A model generated the notes under the pieces. It ran no database searches, was not told the DNA's origin, and saw only the letters and a program-made list of their open reading frames with translations. From Halomonas sp. QHL1 (GTDB lineage: Bacteria > Pseudomonadota > Gammaproteobacteria > Pseudomonadales > Halomonadaceae): DNA of 64,000 bases. Of the stretch, positions 26,609 through 36,665 are shown piece after piece. The stretch lies in contig NZ_MINL01000001.1 in assembly GCF_001882345.1 (NCBI RefSeq), forward strand, positions 2,131,705 to 2,195,704. Reading direction: 5' to 3'. Position 1 is the first letter of the stretch, and the number at the start of each line of letters is the position of its first letter. A program made the translations under genes and the position numbers.

Positions 26609-27820
26609 ATGGCTCTTTCATCGACTGATACTAGCCGCATCGACAACACTCTGGCGGTGATCCGCACCCTCCGAGACCAAGGGCCGGTGGCACGCACCGA
26701 TCTGGGCAAACTCAATGGCATTAGCTCTGCTACCGTCACCTCAATTAGCGCCGAGCTGCTCCAGCAGGGGTTGATCAGTGAGCGCCCACCCGAAACACCC
26801 CGCTCCAACGGGCGTGGACGACCGAAAACCCTGATTGAACTCGAGCCTAATGCCGCCTGCGTGGTGTGCATCAAGCTATCGATCAATGAGATCCAACTGG
26901 TGGTGGGCGACTTTTCGGGCCAGGTTCGCCATAGCGAGCTCCACGCGGTGCCCACCTTGACGTTGAGCGCCGACGACCTGGAAGCACTGTTGGAAGACAA
27001 GATCAGCGCTGTTTGCACTCAACAGCTGAAAGGTTTTCAACGCTTGGCGGGGATCTGTTTGGCGGTGCAGGGCGTGGTGTCGTCGCAGAGCGGTACGATT
27101 ATCTGGTCACCCGCTTTAAGTTTCCGTAACGCACCGATCTCGGCGCGTTTAGCGGAGCGTTTTCACTGCAGCGTCCTGCTGGAGAACGATGCCAACTGTA
27201 TCGCCAGCGTTTTAGCGGCACAGCCCGCCTATGCAGACTGCCCCAATTTGGTGGTTATTATGCTGGGCTACGGCATCGGCATGTCGGTACTAATTAACGG
27301 CGTGCCTTATCTCGGCGCCAATGGCTCGGCGGCCGAGTTTGGGCATAGCAAATACCAGCCCGATGGTGCACTTTGCGCCTGCGGTCGACGGGGCTGCATT
27401 GAAGCCTACGCCAGCGACTACGCGCTTTATCGCGCCGCCGCCGATCACTTAGAACTCCCCTCTGGCGACAGCGCCCACCCTTCAGAGCAGCAAATGCAAG
27501 CGCTTACGCAACTGGCTTTACAAGGCGACTCCGTGGCTCAGCGCATCTATGCCGAGGCTGGCCGGGCGTTGGGTTTCGGCATTGCCAATGTGCTGGCGCT
27601 ATTCAACCCCGATCTAGTCCTGATTACCGGTTCCGGCGTGCGCGGTTTTGACGCCATGCAGCCCGCCATGCACAGCGCCATTGATGACGCCCTGGTGGCC
27701 GAACTGATGGGCACCACCCGCATCGAAAGCTGCGCCTGGGAGCGCGACATGACCTGCATGGGCGGTATCGCCCTGGCGCTACACGCTACCGATACCCAGA
27801 CGCTGCTGGATAGCGACTAA
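26609..27820 (+). CDS. ROK-family transcriptional repressor
   Basis: The 403-aa regulator has an N-terminal winged helix-turn-helix (VIRTLRDQGPVARTDLGKLNG.., about residues 15-60) followed by a ROK kinase-like sugar-binding domain with the zinc-site motif CACGRRGCIE (near residue 265) and GYGIGMSVLINGVPY. Members such as XylR, NagC and Mlc repress sugar operons and are relieved by the sugar. It is divergent from the ABC operon. The start is uncertain: in-frame TTG 26579 and ATG 26585 exist; ATG 26609 is chosen because an AGG stands about 12 bases before it and the two earlier starts have no clear ribosome-binding site. Confidence 0.88.
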   Translation: MALSSTDTSRIDNTLAVIRTLRDQGPVARTDLGKLNGISSATVTSISAELLQQGLISERPPETPRSNGRGRPKTLIELEPNAACVVCIKLSINEIQLVVGDFSGQVRHSELHAVPTLTLSADDLEALLEDKISAVCTQQLKGFQRLAGICLAVQGVVSSQSGTIIWSPALSFRNAPISARLAERFHCSVLLENDANCIASVLAAQPAYADCPNLVVIMLGYGIGMSVLINGVPYLGANGSAAEFGHSKYQPDGALCACGRRGCIEAYASDYALYRAAADHLELPSGDSAHPSEQQMQALTQLALQGDSVAQRIYAEAGRALGFGIANVLALFNPDLVLITGSGVRGFDAMQPAMHSAIDDALVAELMGTTRIESCAWERDMTCMGGIALALHATDTQTLLDSD

Positions 27821-27826
27821 TGGGTG

Positions 27827-28602
27827 TCAGTCGTGATAAACCACGCTTCGCCCACCATCAATGGTCAGGCAGCTTGCGTTAATAAAGGGCGCTTCATCTG
27901 AGGCAAGAAAGACCACCGTCATGGCCACTTCCTCAGGCTGCCCCAACCGCCCTGGCGGCAGCAACGCTTCGATGCGGGCCTTCGCCGCAGCGGGGTCATC
28001 GAACGTCTGCCAATGCGCCTCTACCGCCGGGGTGGCGATATAGCCCGGCGCAATCGCATTGACCCGCACACCGCGTGGAGCATATTCAATGCCGAGTGCC
28101 CGGGTTAAACCAATCAAACCGTGTTTGGCCACCGGGTAGGGAAAACAGCCGGGAATAATCGAGAAGCTGTGGGTGGAGGCTATGTTGATAATGGCACCGC
28201 CACCCTGCTCCAGCATATCCGGCAATACTGCCCGGCTGCAGTGCCAGGCGCCTTCAAGATCGACCGCGAGGCAGCGCTGCCAGGCGTCGTCCGGCATGGC
28301 GAGCGGCTCATGAAAGACATTCATTCCGGCATTATTGCCAGCGTCGTCAGCGGCCCGTTAATCTCCCGCACCCGCGCTACGGCAGCTTCCACCGCCGTTC
28401 GGTCGGCAATATCGGCGACCAGGGCCTGGGCATGGTGGCCTTCCCCACGCAGCTCTTCCGCCAGCCGTTCGACGCTGTCACCATCCAGGTCCAGCAAGGC
28501 GACCGTGGCGCCCTCCCGAGCACAGGCCTCGGCTACAGCCCGGCCAATGCCTGTGGCGGCCCCGGTCACCAGAACATGCTTGGCGGCCAATCTGGCGGTC
28601 AT
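27827..28602 (-). pseudogene. SDR sugar 1-dehydrogenase, broken by one-base deletion
   Basis: Two frames together make one complete SDR. 28602-28321 encodes the NAD-binding half (HVLVTGAATGIGRAVAEA...), and 28324-27827 encodes the catalytic half (Ser in NIASTHSF, Tyr-x3-Lys in YPVAKHGL, ending ..DGGRSVVYHD). The expected LVNNAGMNVF is replaced by LAIMPE-stop. Inserting one base (a T on the coding strand, near 28337/28338) restores CTG-GTC-AAT-AAT and the full motif. The intact protein would be about 258 aa and resembles SDR-type L-arabinose/D-galactose 1-dehydrogenases. Stop and next ATG overlap (ATGA), but reinitiation would give two separate half-proteins. It is the last gene of the ara operon. 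It could be a true mutation or a sequencing error. Confidence 0.85.
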
Positions 28603-28642
28603 GGTATTTCCTCTGGTCTACTATCAATTGGCCAGTTAGACA

Positions 28643-30388
28643 TCAATGCGAATGACGCGGTACCTCGGAACCTCGACAGCCGACCAGGAAGTCGAAGTCG
28701 CAGCCCTCGTCCGCCTGGAGCACCCGCTCGATATACAGTTGGCGGTAGCCGCCCTGGCTGGCGATAAGCGTTGATGCAGCGGTGGGATCGCTTTCGGCCA
28801 GGCGCGAGGCCAGTTCTTCATCGCTTACATCCAGGTGCAGCCGGCCGCTTGCGCAGTCGAGCTCGATCCAGTCGCCGTTGCGCACTGCAGCCAGCGGGCC
28901 ACCCGCCGCGGCTTCCGGAGCAACGTGCAGCACTACGGTGCCATACGCCGTGCCGCTCATGCGGGCATCGGAAATACGCACCATATCGGTAATGCCCTGG
29001 GCGAGGATTTTGGGGGGTAGGCCCATATTGCCCACCTCGGCCATGCCGTGATAACCCCGCGGGCCACAGTGTTTCATGACCAGAATGTCGTTGGCTTCCA
29101 CGTCCAAGTCTGGGTCGTTGATGCGCGCTTTATAGTCGTCGAAGTCCTCGAAGACCACCGCGCGGCCACGGTGCTGCATGAGTTCGGCGGTGGCTGCCGA
29201 GGGCTTGAGCACCGCGCCGTTGGGAGCCAGGTTGCCGCGCACCACGCAGATACCACCGTCCGCGGTGAGAGGATTGTCCAGCGGACGGATGACCTCATCG
29301 TTATACAGCGGGGCGTCTTGGACGTTTTCCCACAGGGTTTTGCCGTTGACGGTTAACGCTTCTTTGAAGGGCAGCCGGTCGGCCTCGCCCAGGCGCTTGA
29401 GCACGGCAGGTAGGCCACCAGCGTAGTAGAACTCCTCCATCAAAAACCGCCCCGAAGGCTGCAGATCCACTACCGTAGGAGTACCGCGCCCTACCCGGCT
29501 CCAGTCGTCCAGGGTCAGATCGACGCCGATGCGCCCGGCAATCGCCTTGAGATGTATCACCGCATTGGTGGATCCACCAATCGCCGCATTGGCGCGAATG
29601 GCGTTATCGAAGGCTTGTTTGGTGAGGATTTTGGAGAGCCGCAGGTCTTCGTTGACCATCTCGACAATCCGGTTGCCGGAAAGATGGGCAAGCACGTAGC
29701 GGCGTGAGTCCACCGCGGGGATCGCCGCGTTGTGTGGCAGCGAAGTGCCCAATGCTTCGGCCATGCAGGCCATGGTAGAGGCTGTGCCCATGGTGTTACA
29801 GGTACCGGCAGAACGGGACATGCCCGCCTCGGCGGCCATAAAGTCATGGAGTGAAATCTCGCCGGCCTTAACCTGCTCTGAGAGCTTCCAGACCACGGTG
29901 CCGGAACCAATGTCCTTACCTTTGTGCTTGCCGTTGAGCATTGGCCCACCAGTGACCACGATGGTGGGGATATCGCAACTTGCCGCGCCCATCAGCAGTG
30001 CCGGAGTAGTTTTATCGCAGCCCACCAGTAGTACCACGCCATCCATGGGGTTGCCGCGAATGGCTTCTTCCACATCCATGCTGGCCAGGTTACGGGTGAA
30101 CATGGCCGTGGGGCGCAGGTTGGATTCACCGTTGGAAAACACCGGAAACTCTACCGGGTAGCCGCCTGCCTCAAGGATGCCCTGTTTGACATGCTCCGCC
30201 AGCTTACGGAAGTGGGCGTTGCAGGGCGTCAGCTCCGACCAAGTATTGCAGATACCGATAATCGGCTTGCCCTGAAACTCATGGTCGGGGATGCCCTGGT
30301 TTTTCATCCAACTGCGGTACATAAATCCGTTCTTATCGGCGGTACCGAACCATTGGGCAGAGCGTAATGGGCGCTGACGATCAGACAT
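28643..30388 (-). CDS. araC: L-arabonate dehydratase (IlvD/Edd family)
   Basis: The 581-aa iron-sulfur dehydratase converts L-arabonate to L-2-keto-3-deoxyarabonate in the non-phosphorylating arabinose pathway. ATG 30388 (GGAGG upstream) gives the family start MSDRQRPLRSAQWFG. The cluster and metal motifs [27 protein letters not shown] and [13 protein letters not shown] supply the conserved cysteines, and the C-terminal DARMSGTAYGTVVLHVAPEA is present. The neighbouring araFGH transporter and sugar 1-dehydrogenase support L-arabonate over other sugar acids. The name araC here means the dehydratase, not the E. coli regulator. Confidence 0.88.
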   Translation of the reverse strand: MSDRQRPLRSAQWFGTADKNGFMYRSWMKNQGIPDHEFQGKPIIGICNTWSELTPCNAHFRKLAEHVKQGILEAGGYPVEFPVFSNGESNLRPTAMFTRNLASMDVEEAIRGNPMDGVVLLVGCDKTTPALLMGAASCDIPTIVVTGGPMLNGKHKGKDIGSGTVVWKLSEQVKAGEISLHDFMAAEAGMSRSAGTCNTMGTASTMACMAEALGTSLPHNAAIPAVDSRRYVLAHLSGNRIVEMVNEDLRLSKILTKQAFDNAIRANAAIGGSTNAVIHLKAIAGRIGVDLTLDDWSRVGRGTPTVVDLQPSGRFLMEEFYYAGGLPAVLKRLGEADRLPFKEALTVNGKTLWENVQDAPLYNDEVIRPLDNPLTADGGICVVRGNLAPNGAVLKPSAATAELMQHRGRAVVFEDFDDYKARINDPDLDVEANDILVMKHCGPRGYHGMAEVGNMGLPPKILAQGITDMVRISDARMSGTAYGTVVLHVAPEAAAGGPLAAVRNGDWIELDCASGRLHLDVSDEELASRLAESDPTAASTLIASQGGYRQLYIERVLQADEGCDFDFLVGCRGSEVPRHSH

Positions 30389-30462
30389 AACAAAGCCTCC
30401 GTAAAAACCGGGAAAAGAGTGGCGATAAAAGAGTGACAAAAAAAGAAATAAAGCGTTAAGCG

Positions 30463-31479
30463 TCAGGCCCGCTGACGGCGGGTGTGTTTCCAGCGGTCAA
30501 ACATCACCGCCAGCAGCAGAATCGCGCCACGCACCAGGTACTGGTAAAAGGTGGGTACGTTGAGCAACCCCATAGCGTTCTGCACACAGCCCATAATCAG
30601 CACGCCGACCACCACGCCGGTAATCGTGGCTACGCCACCCGATAGCGCCACGCCACCCAGCACACAGGCAGAAATGACCGCCAGCTCCAGCCCCATGGAG
30701 GTATTGGGATCGCCCAGGCCCATGCGTGATGCCAGCAGCACCCCCACTACGCCCGCGACGACGCCCTGAAGACCGAAAACTATAATTTTGAGGCGGCGGA
30801 CGTTAACACCCGCTAATGCCGCCGCTTCCGAGTTGCCGCCGGTCGCCAGCACATTGCGCCCGAAGGCGGTCATGTTGAGGACTACGCCAAAGATCACAAA
30901 GCAGGCCAGCATGGTCCATACCGGCAGCGTTAGGCCCAGAAAAGAGGCGCTGCCCAGGTCAAAGAAGCCCGGCACAGTGATCATGACGGCATCGCCGCCA
31001 GAGGTGATGTAGGCCAAACCGCGTACAAACTCCATCGCCGCCAGGGTCGCAATCAGCGAGTTGATACCAAATTTGGCAATCACCAAACCATTGAAGACCC
31101 CGACCGCCCCACCGGCCAGAATGCCTCCCATTACGCCTATCAACACACTGCCGCTACTAGAGGTGACTACCGCAGCGACGACCCCGGCAAAGGCCACCGT
31201 GGAGGCCACCGAGAGATCCACCTCGCCCAATGCCAACACCAGCATCATAGTGGCCGCCAAACTACCAATCAGCGTCACTGAGAGCAGCAACCCCACCATG
31301 TTTCGGCCGGTCAAAAAGCCGGGTATAAACACGGCTAGAGCCACAAACAGCAGCAAGAAAATCGCGATCAGCCCCGAAGTGTCTAGCAGTGTACGTAACG
31401 GCTTAATGAGACCCTGACGCCCTGCCGGGCGAGCGGGCGCTTTATTGCCTTCGCTTTGGGTTACATTGTTAGTTGTCAT
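30463..31479 (-). CDS. araH: L-arabinose ABC transporter permease
   Basis: The 338-aa CUT2 permease has about ten membrane spans and the EAA-like region MEFVRGLAYITSGGDAVMI and GNSEAAALAGVNVRRLK. It completes an AraFGH importer with the binding protein at 33094 and the ATPase at 31532. It lies 52 bases after the ATPase gene and 74 bases before the dehydratase gene. Confidence 0.9.
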   Translation of the reverse strand: MTTNNVTQSEGNKAPARPAGRQGLIKPLRTLLDTSGLIAIFLLLFVALAVFIPGFLTGRNMVGLLLSVTLIGSLAATMMLVLALGEVDLSVASTVAFAGVVAAVVTSSSGSVLIGVMGGILAGGAVGVFNGLVIAKFGINSLIATLAAMEFVRGLAYITSGGDAVMITVPGFFDLGSASFLGLTLPVWTMLACFVIFGVVLNMTAFGRNVLATGGNSEAAALAGVNVRRLKIIVFGLQGVVAGVVGVLLASRMGLGDPNTSMGLELAVISACVLGGVALSGGVATITGVVVGVLIMGCVQNAMGLLNVPTFYQYLVRGAILLLAVMFDRWKHTRRQRA

Positions 31480-31531
31480 TGTTTGCGTCCTGAACGTGTG
31501 TTCTCAAAAGACTTTTCACTTAAAAAATGGC

Positions 31532-33025
31532 TTAGGCCGGCAACGCCAGTCCCAACAAGCGCTCGGGGGTGGCCGATTCCCGCGGCACCACCTCCACCAG
31601 CTCACCATCACGCATTACCGCGATGCGGTCGCAAATGGAGCTGACTTCCGCTAGGTCACTGGAAATCACCACCACGCTTTTGCCCTGCTCGGCCAGGTCG
31701 TAGAGCAGCGAGTAGATGTCGCGTCGCGCGCCTACGTCGATCCCGCGGGTTGGTTCGTCCATTACGAAAAGGTCAATCTCCTCTGCCAGCCAACGGGCCA
31801 GAATCACTTTCTGCTGATTGCCGCCTGACAGCTTGCCGATGGGCGTTCGTGGCCCCGGCGTTTTAACGCTGAGTTGCTGGATATACGACTCGGCATTGCG
31901 CCGCTCACGGCCAGGGTGGCGGAACATCCCCCAGCGTTTAAAAAAGCGTCGACAGCTAATATTGAGGTTGTCGGCCACGCTGGCCACCGGAAAGATGCCC
32001 TGAGATTTGCGATCCTCTGGGCACATGGCGATACCCGCGCGGATGGCATCCTGGGGGCTTTTAAACCGCCGCACCTCGCCGTTGAACTGCACACTGCCTG
32101 CTTTGGGAGATTCGACCCCACAGACCAGCCGCAGCAACTCACTACGCCCCGCGCCCACCAGACCAAACAGCCCAAACACTTCACCGCGCTTAACGGAAAA
32201 GCTCACCGGAGCCTTGAGGCCACGCCCCTGGATACCCTCCACGTTCAAGACCACGTCGCCATGTTCGCGAGGGCGGTAGCCGTAAACATCGTCGATATCA
32301 CGGCCGACCATTTCGCTCACTAACAGATCGTGATTGAGCGCCGACATATCCTCGTGGGTACGAATATGCTGGCCGTCGCGGAAGATAGTGACCGCATCGC
32401 ACATTTCAAACACTTCTTCCATGCGATGCGTCACATAGAGCACCACACGCCCCTCGTCGCGCAGTCGTTTGACGATGCGCTTGAGCTGGCGAATTTCCTG
32501 AATGGAAAGGCTACTGGTAGGTTCATCAAAAGCGATGACCTTGGCATCGCGCAGCAGTGCACGACCAATCTCGATCATCTGCTGCTGGCCGATAGAGAGT
32601 TCGCGTACCTTGGTCGAGGGGTGGATATCCCCCTCGCCGAGATCGGCCAGAATCGCCAGGGCTTTTTCGCGCAGCTGGCGGCGGTTAACAAACCCCTGCC
32701 GCGTGGGCAGTTGGCCCAGCAGCAGGTTCTCTGCCACCGACATATTGGGCGAGAGCGTTAACTCCTGGTAGATGATGGCGATCCCTTCGCGCAGTGCCTC
32801 TCTGGCGTTACTGAACACGTGGCGCTGGCCGTCGATCCACAGCGCACCTTCCGCCACGCGGTTAACGCCGCTAAGCACCTTGAGCAGGGTGGATTTTCCC
32901 GCACCGTTCTCACCCATCAGCGCATGCACTTGACCGGCGTGAGCGCTAAAGCTCACGCCATCCAGCGCACGCACCCCTGGGAAGACAACGCTGATAGCGT
33001 CGAAACGTAGATAAGCATCAGACAT
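31532..33025 (-). CDS. araG: L-arabinose ABC transporter ATPase
   Basis: The 497-aa double-NBD ATPase has Walker [10 protein letters not shown] near residue 35, [16 protein letters not shown], a second P-loop GLVGAGRSE, and [15 protein letters not shown] with Walker [13 protein letters not shown]. Overall it matches AraG. ATG 33025 is chosen over 33040 because GGAGTGCTCACGC gives the spacing for it. Its neighbours are araF (upstream) and araH (downstream). Confidence 0.92.
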   Translation of the reverse strand: MSDAYLRFDAISVVFPGVRALDGVSFSAHAGQVHALMGENGAGKSTLLKVLSGVNRVAEGALWIDGQRHVFSNAREALREGIAIIYQELTLSPNMSVAENLLLGQLPTRQGFVNRRQLREKALAILADLGEGDIHPSTKVRELSIGQQQMIEIGRALLRDAKVIAFDEPTSSLSIQEIRQLKRIVKRLRDEGRVVLYVTHRMEEVFEMCDAVTIFRDGQHIRTHEDMSALNHDLLVSEMVGRDIDDVYGYRPREHGDVVLNVEGIQGRGLKAPVSFSVKRGEVFGLFGLVGAGRSELLRLVCGVESPKAGSVQFNGEVRRFKSPQDAIRAGIAMCPEDRKSQGIFPVASVADNLNISCRRFFKRWGMFRHPGRERRNAESYIQQLSVKTPGPRTPIGKLSGGNQQKVILARWLAEEIDLFVMDEPTRGIDVGARRDIYSLLYDLAEQGKSVVVISSDLAEVSSICDRIAVMRDGELVEVVPRESATPERLLGLALPA

Positions 33026-33050
33026 GCGTGAGCACTCCAACCGATTGCCA

Positions 33051-33084
33051 GTGACATATAGTTCGTGACATATAGCCCGTGACA
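33051..33084. repeat. Short tandem repeat between araF and araG
   Basis: A 14-base unit occurs twice (GTGACATATAGTTC, GTGACATATAGCCC), followed by a third partial GTGACA. It falls inside the 68-base araF-araG spacer. Confidence 0.7.
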
Positions 33085-33093
33085 GCGAGGCCG

Positions 33094-34089
33094 TTACAGA
33101 CCCAACTCTTCGCGCACTTCCTGCCAGTTCTCACGTGTCATCAAGACGCCTGAGGTTTCGGTATTCGCCGGCGGCTCTTTGTCTTCGGTAATCCAGCGGT
33201 AGAGGTCTTCGGCTGTTTGCCGGCCGTGCATGGTAGAGCTCACCGCCACAGTGCCGTGAAAGCCGGTGGGGTTGTCCCGGGAGAATTCTGCAAAAGCCGC
33301 GCCGGAGCCATTGATACCCACGCCGATCACGTCTTCAGCCGCTAGGCCGTATTGCTCTGTGGCCCGTACGCCACCCAAAACGCTCTCCTCATTGAGGGCA
33401 TAGATCACCCAATGCTCATAATCGCCGCGCTGGGAGAGCACCGGGGATGCCGCCGAGAAGGCGCTGGCGGTATCGCTGTTCTGCTGGGGTGCATCGAAGA
33501 TATTGCCCTCGGGGAAACCGGATGCCAGTAATGCTTCGGTCGCACCATCAGTACGCTCAACGGCAGTGGGTAGCTCATTATTGGTTATGCGTAGGGCGGC
33601 AACTTCTTCCGGATCCCAGCCGCGTGCTTCCATTTCGGCGGCAATCGCATCGCCTACCTGCTGACCAATTTTATAGCCGGACATACCTAGGTGTGGCACG
33701 TCCTCCATTGGTTCACCGCTGGAATTCACAAACTGGTCGTCCACGGTGACTACTTTCATACCGTACTGGTTGGCACGGTTCATAATCGCGGCCCCCAGAC
33801 GCACATCCGGCGGACAGATCACAAACCCCTCGGCACCCTGGGCGTACAGGTTATCAATGGCGCTGAGTACTTCCTGGCCGTCTTCACCACTTAGGCGTAC
33901 CACGTCGAAGCCGAGTTCTTCACCTAGCTCGGTAGCGGCCTGCTGTTCGTTAATAAACCACGCCTGCTCGGGTTTTTTAACGATAAAGCCAATTTTCACC
34001 TCGTCATCCTGCGCTTGGGCTGAGCTCAATGACGCCAGCATGATGGCGCTGCCGAGGGCTAAACGAGTAAACGTCTTGGTTAATTGCAT
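33094..34089 (-). CDS. araF: L-arabinose-binding periplasmic protein
   Basis: The 331-aa binding protein has a signal peptide (residues 1-26, ...SLSSAQAQ) and the AraF-type mature start [29 protein letters not shown]. Segments [19 protein letters not shown] and ..[16 protein letters not shown] match the arabinose-binding protein pattern. It delivers sugar to AraGH. It follows the epimerase gene by 106 bases. Confidence 0.9.
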   Translation of the reverse strand: MQLTKTFTRLALGSAIMLASLSSAQAQDDEVKIGFIVKKPEQAWFINEQQAATELGEELGFDVVRLSGEDGQEVLSAIDNLYAQGAEGFVICPPDVRLGAAIMNRANQYGMKVVTVDDQFVNSSGEPMEDVPHLGMSGYKIGQQVGDAIAAEMEARGWDPEEVAALRITNNELPTAVERTDGATEALLASGFPEGNIFDAPQQNSDTASAFSAASPVLSQRGDYEHWVIYALNEESVLGGVRATEQYGLAAEDVIGVGINGSGAAFAEFSRDNPTGFHGTVAVSSTMHGRQTAEDLYRWITEDKEPPANTETSGVLMTRENWQEVREELGL

Positions 34090-34195
34090 GGTCTGGCTCC
34101 TGCTTTTATTGATTGTTTTTGTGTCGCTGTGAATGCGCGGTTGTTAATTGTGGCGATTGTTGCTTGCTCAGGTTGCTAGTAACGAACGCAGCGCG

Positions 34196-35425
34196 TTACT
34201 CATCAAAAGATTCCTGGGCGGAAAAACGATAGATCGTACGCGACAGGTAAGTATCACCAGGTTCTAGGGTTGTGCTGGGAAACGCCTCCTGATTAGGCGA
34301 ATCGGGGTAGTGCTGGGTTTCCAGAGCAAAGCCGGAACGATGGCCGTAGGCCTGACCCTGTTTGCCGGTCAGATCGCCGTTAAGAAAGTTGCCCGAGTAA
34401 AATTGGATCGCAGGTTCGGTAGTGGTGATTTCCACCATACGGCCGCTCTGCGATTCCCATACCTTGGCCGCCACAACCAGTTCATCCGATGCAGCATCAT
34501 CACGCGCAAGCACAAAGTTATGGTCATAACCGCCGCCAAAAGAGAGTTGCTCGTTGTCCTGCTCGATCCGTTCGCCAATAGGGGTCGCCTGGGTAAAGTC
34601 GAATGGCGTGCCGTCTACCGAGCGAATCTCACCAGTGGGAATCAGGGTATCGTTTACCGGGGTAAATTCCGGAGCGTTTATCATTAGCTGGTGATCGAGA
34701 ATGGTGTCGCTACCCTCGCCCTTTAGGTTGAAGTAGCTGTGTTGGGTGAGGTTGACCGGCGTGGCTTTGTCGGTCACCGCCCGATATTCCACCATCAGTT
34801 CGTCATTATCGGTCAGGGTGTAAGTGACTTCGGTCTCCAACTTGCCGGGATACCCTTCTTCTCCATCCTCGCTGGTATAGCGCAGCACTAAGCCAGTGCC
34901 TGCCTCGCTTTCGAACGGTTCAGCCTGCCACAGCACTTTGTCGAACCCCTGTTCGCCGCCGTGCAGGTGATTGCTACCATCGTTGGTAGCCAATGAATAG
35001 CTTTCCCCATCGAGTGAGAATTGCCCACCCGCGATACGATTGCCGTAGCGCCCAATGATGGCACCGAAGTAGGGATTGGCCTGACGGTATTCATCGGAGA
35101 GGTATGCCTCAAGAGAGTCAAAGCCCAACGCTATATCGTCAAACTTGCCGTCCATATCGGGGGTTTTCAGCGACAGAATGATGCCACCGTAGTTGGTTAC
35201 CCGTAACTCGATACCATTGGCGTTGGTGAATTGATAGACATCAACCTGACGACCATCGGGCAGGTGACCAAACACCGACGTTTGGATATTACTGTCGGCT
35301 CCACTGCCAGCGTCGGTTTCAGAGTTGCTCTGGGCTTGGGCTGCGTTTGCCAGCAGCACTGTTGCGATTGCACAGAATAGAAGAGGTGAACCATTTTTTA
35401 ATCGTTGGCTGTACATGAGAGGCAT
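34196..35425 (-). CDS. galM: Periplasmic aldose 1-epimerase (mutarotase)
   Basis: The 409-aa galactose-mutarotase-like protein interconverts alpha and beta anomers. The N-terminus (..LLFCAIATVLLANAAQAQ) is a signal peptide, so it acts outside the cytoplasm, unlike E. coli GalM. Residues from about 50 on form the mutarotase domain: ..FDDIALGFDSLEAYL, NPYFGAIIGRYGNRIAGGQF, catalytic His in the LTQHSYFNL block, and the acidic residue region near GFALETQHYPDSPN. It opens the ara operon, so it may supply the anomer preferred by AraF or the dehydrogenase. ATG 35425 follows AGGAGG. Confidence 0.88.
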   Translation of the reverse strand: MPLMYSQRLKNGSPLLFCAIATVLLANAAQAQSNSETDAGSGADSNIQTSVFGHLPDGRQVDVYQFTNANGIELRVTNYGGIILSLKTPDMDGKFDDIALGFDSLEAYLSDEYRQANPYFGAIIGRYGNRIAGGQFSLDGESYSLATNDGSNHLHGGEQGFDKVLWQAEPFESEAGTGLVLRYTSEDGEEGYPGKLETEVTYTLTDNDELMVEYRAVTDKATPVNLTQHSYFNLKGEGSDTILDHQLMINAPEFTPVNDTLIPTGEIRSVDGTPFDFTQATPIGERIEQDNEQLSFGGGYDHNFVLARDDAASDELVVAAKVWESQSGRMVEITTTEPAIQFYSGNFLNGDLTGKQGQAYGHRSGFALETQHYPDSPNQEAFPSTTLEPGDTYLSRTIYRFSAQESFDE

Positions 35426-35555
35426 GAGCTTCCTCCTGGAGGCGTTCTTTTGTTGTCGCTTGTTGTTGTTAGGTCGGTATTGTTAATTCCGATTCAGTCA
35501 CTACAGTAGCCACGTCTTTCATAACCAACCAATATACAAACGCATCACTATCGAT

Positions 35556-35569
35556 ATACTTCTAAGTAT
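35556..35569. promoter_or_regulatory. Candidate LysR operator in galM/LysR divergent gap
   Basis: The inverted repeat ATACTT-CT-AAGTAT lies 25-38 bases before the LysR start and in the promoter region of the divergent epimerase/ara operon, a usual place for LysR binding. Confidence 0.5.
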
Positions 35570-35593
35570 CAATAACAACTCAAGGCTTATCCC

Positions 35594-36535
35594 ATGGGCG
35601 TTCTCGGTGAGAACTGGTTTTTAGACGTGCGACTAAAGTTGCGCCATTTTCAGCTATTTTTAGCGCTGGATGAGCACCGCAACCTGCATCGCGCTGCGGC
35701 TCAGCTCAAGATGAGCCAGCCAGCCGCTTCAAAACTCCTCAGCGACCTGGAAGCCAACCTGGGTATTCGGTTGTTTGATCGCCACCCCCGCGGGCTAACG
35801 CCCAACTGGTATGGCGAGATTATGATTCGCCACGCCCACAGCATGCTCTCAGCGCTGCGCCACACGGGCGAGGAGTTGAATGCACTCAGCGAGGGAAATG
35901 CGGGCACGGTAGCTGTCGGCACGGTGATGGCCCCGGCGGTAACGCTGCTTACCAGCGCGATTGAGCGGGTGCACCGTGACCGGCCAGGGCTAAAGATCAG
36001 CGTGGATGTGGATGTTAGCAAGGTGCTGGTGCCGCGCTTATTGGAAGGCGAGCTGGATTTCGCGATTACCCGCATTCCCGCAGGCGTCGATGCCGAGCAC
36101 TTCGTGTTCGAAGAGATTGGCGAGGAGGAGCTCTGCTTTGTTTGTCGACAAGGGCATCCACTAGCCGATAAACAAACGCTGAACCTTGCTGATATGACTG
36201 GCTACCCATGGTCGCTGCAGCCCGCTGGCGCACTGATGCGCCAGCGGGTGGATAGCCTGTTTCTGCACCATCAGGTCGCGCTGCCCCGACAAATAGTCGA
36301 CACCGCGGATCTGCTGCTATCGCTGGCGCTGGTCGATAAATCCGACACCATCACGGTGACCACACGGGAAGCCGCTGACCTGCTCTGCCCCCCGCAGCGC
36401 TTTCACCTGCTGCCCTTCAGCGAGACGCTGAGCGTTCAGCCCTATGGGCTGGTCAGTTTACGCCACCAGCGGCTCTCTCCCGGCGCCGCCGCCTTAATGA
36501 GTGCTCTCCGCGAGATTATTGCCCAGGACGCTTAG
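35594..36535 (+). CDS. LysR-family regulator, GbpR-like
   Basis: The 313-aa LysR-type regulator has an N-terminal helix-turn-helix (..RNLHRAAAQLKMSQPAASKLLSDLEANLG, about residues 28-56) and an effector domain from about 95 on. It resembles GbpR, the LysR regulator of arabinose/galactose-binding-protein operons in Agrobacterium and Azospirillum. It is divergent from galM-araFGH, which supports sugar-responsive control of that operon. Confidence 0.85.
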   Translation: MGVLGENWFLDVRLKLRHFQLFLALDEHRNLHRAAAQLKMSQPAASKLLSDLEANLGIRLFDRHPRGLTPNWYGEIMIRHAHSMLSALRHTGEELNALSEGNAGTVAVGTVMAPAVTLLTSAIERVHRDRPGLKISVDVDVSKVLVPRLLEGELDFAITRIPAGVDAEHFVFEEIGEEELCFVCRQGHPLADKQTLNLADMTGYPWSLQPAGALMRQRVDSLFLHHQVALPRQIVDTADLLLSLALVDKSDTITVTTREAADLLCPPQRFHLLPFSETLSVQPYGLVSLRHQRLSPGAAALMSALREIIAQDA

Positions 36536-36561
36536 CCAACAACACCCGCCATACAAAAGTT

Positions 36562-36595
36562 TATGTTGAACAATTTATTTTAATGTTCAACATTA
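36562..36595. promoter_or_regulatory. Double palindromic operator before araD1
   Basis: TATGTTGAACAAT (36562-36574) and the perfect palindrome TAATGTT-C-AACATTA (36581-36595) have centres 20 bases apart. The same sequence style and the same flanking ATACAAAAGT occur at 43047-43063 before dctP. TTGAAC at 36566-36571 could serve as a -35 box with AACATT 17 bases on. Confidence 0.75.
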
Positions 36596-36665
36596 GGCGT
36601 CTTATGTGGTTATGAAATATTCTCTCCACAACATCTCTCATAACAATAAACGTTAGGAATAGCCC

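Noticed and set aside
28321..28324. ATGA overlap read as programmed coupling of two separate genes
   Set aside because: The two halves together are exactly one SDR and the NNAG motif is restored by a single added base, so a frameshift is the better explanation.
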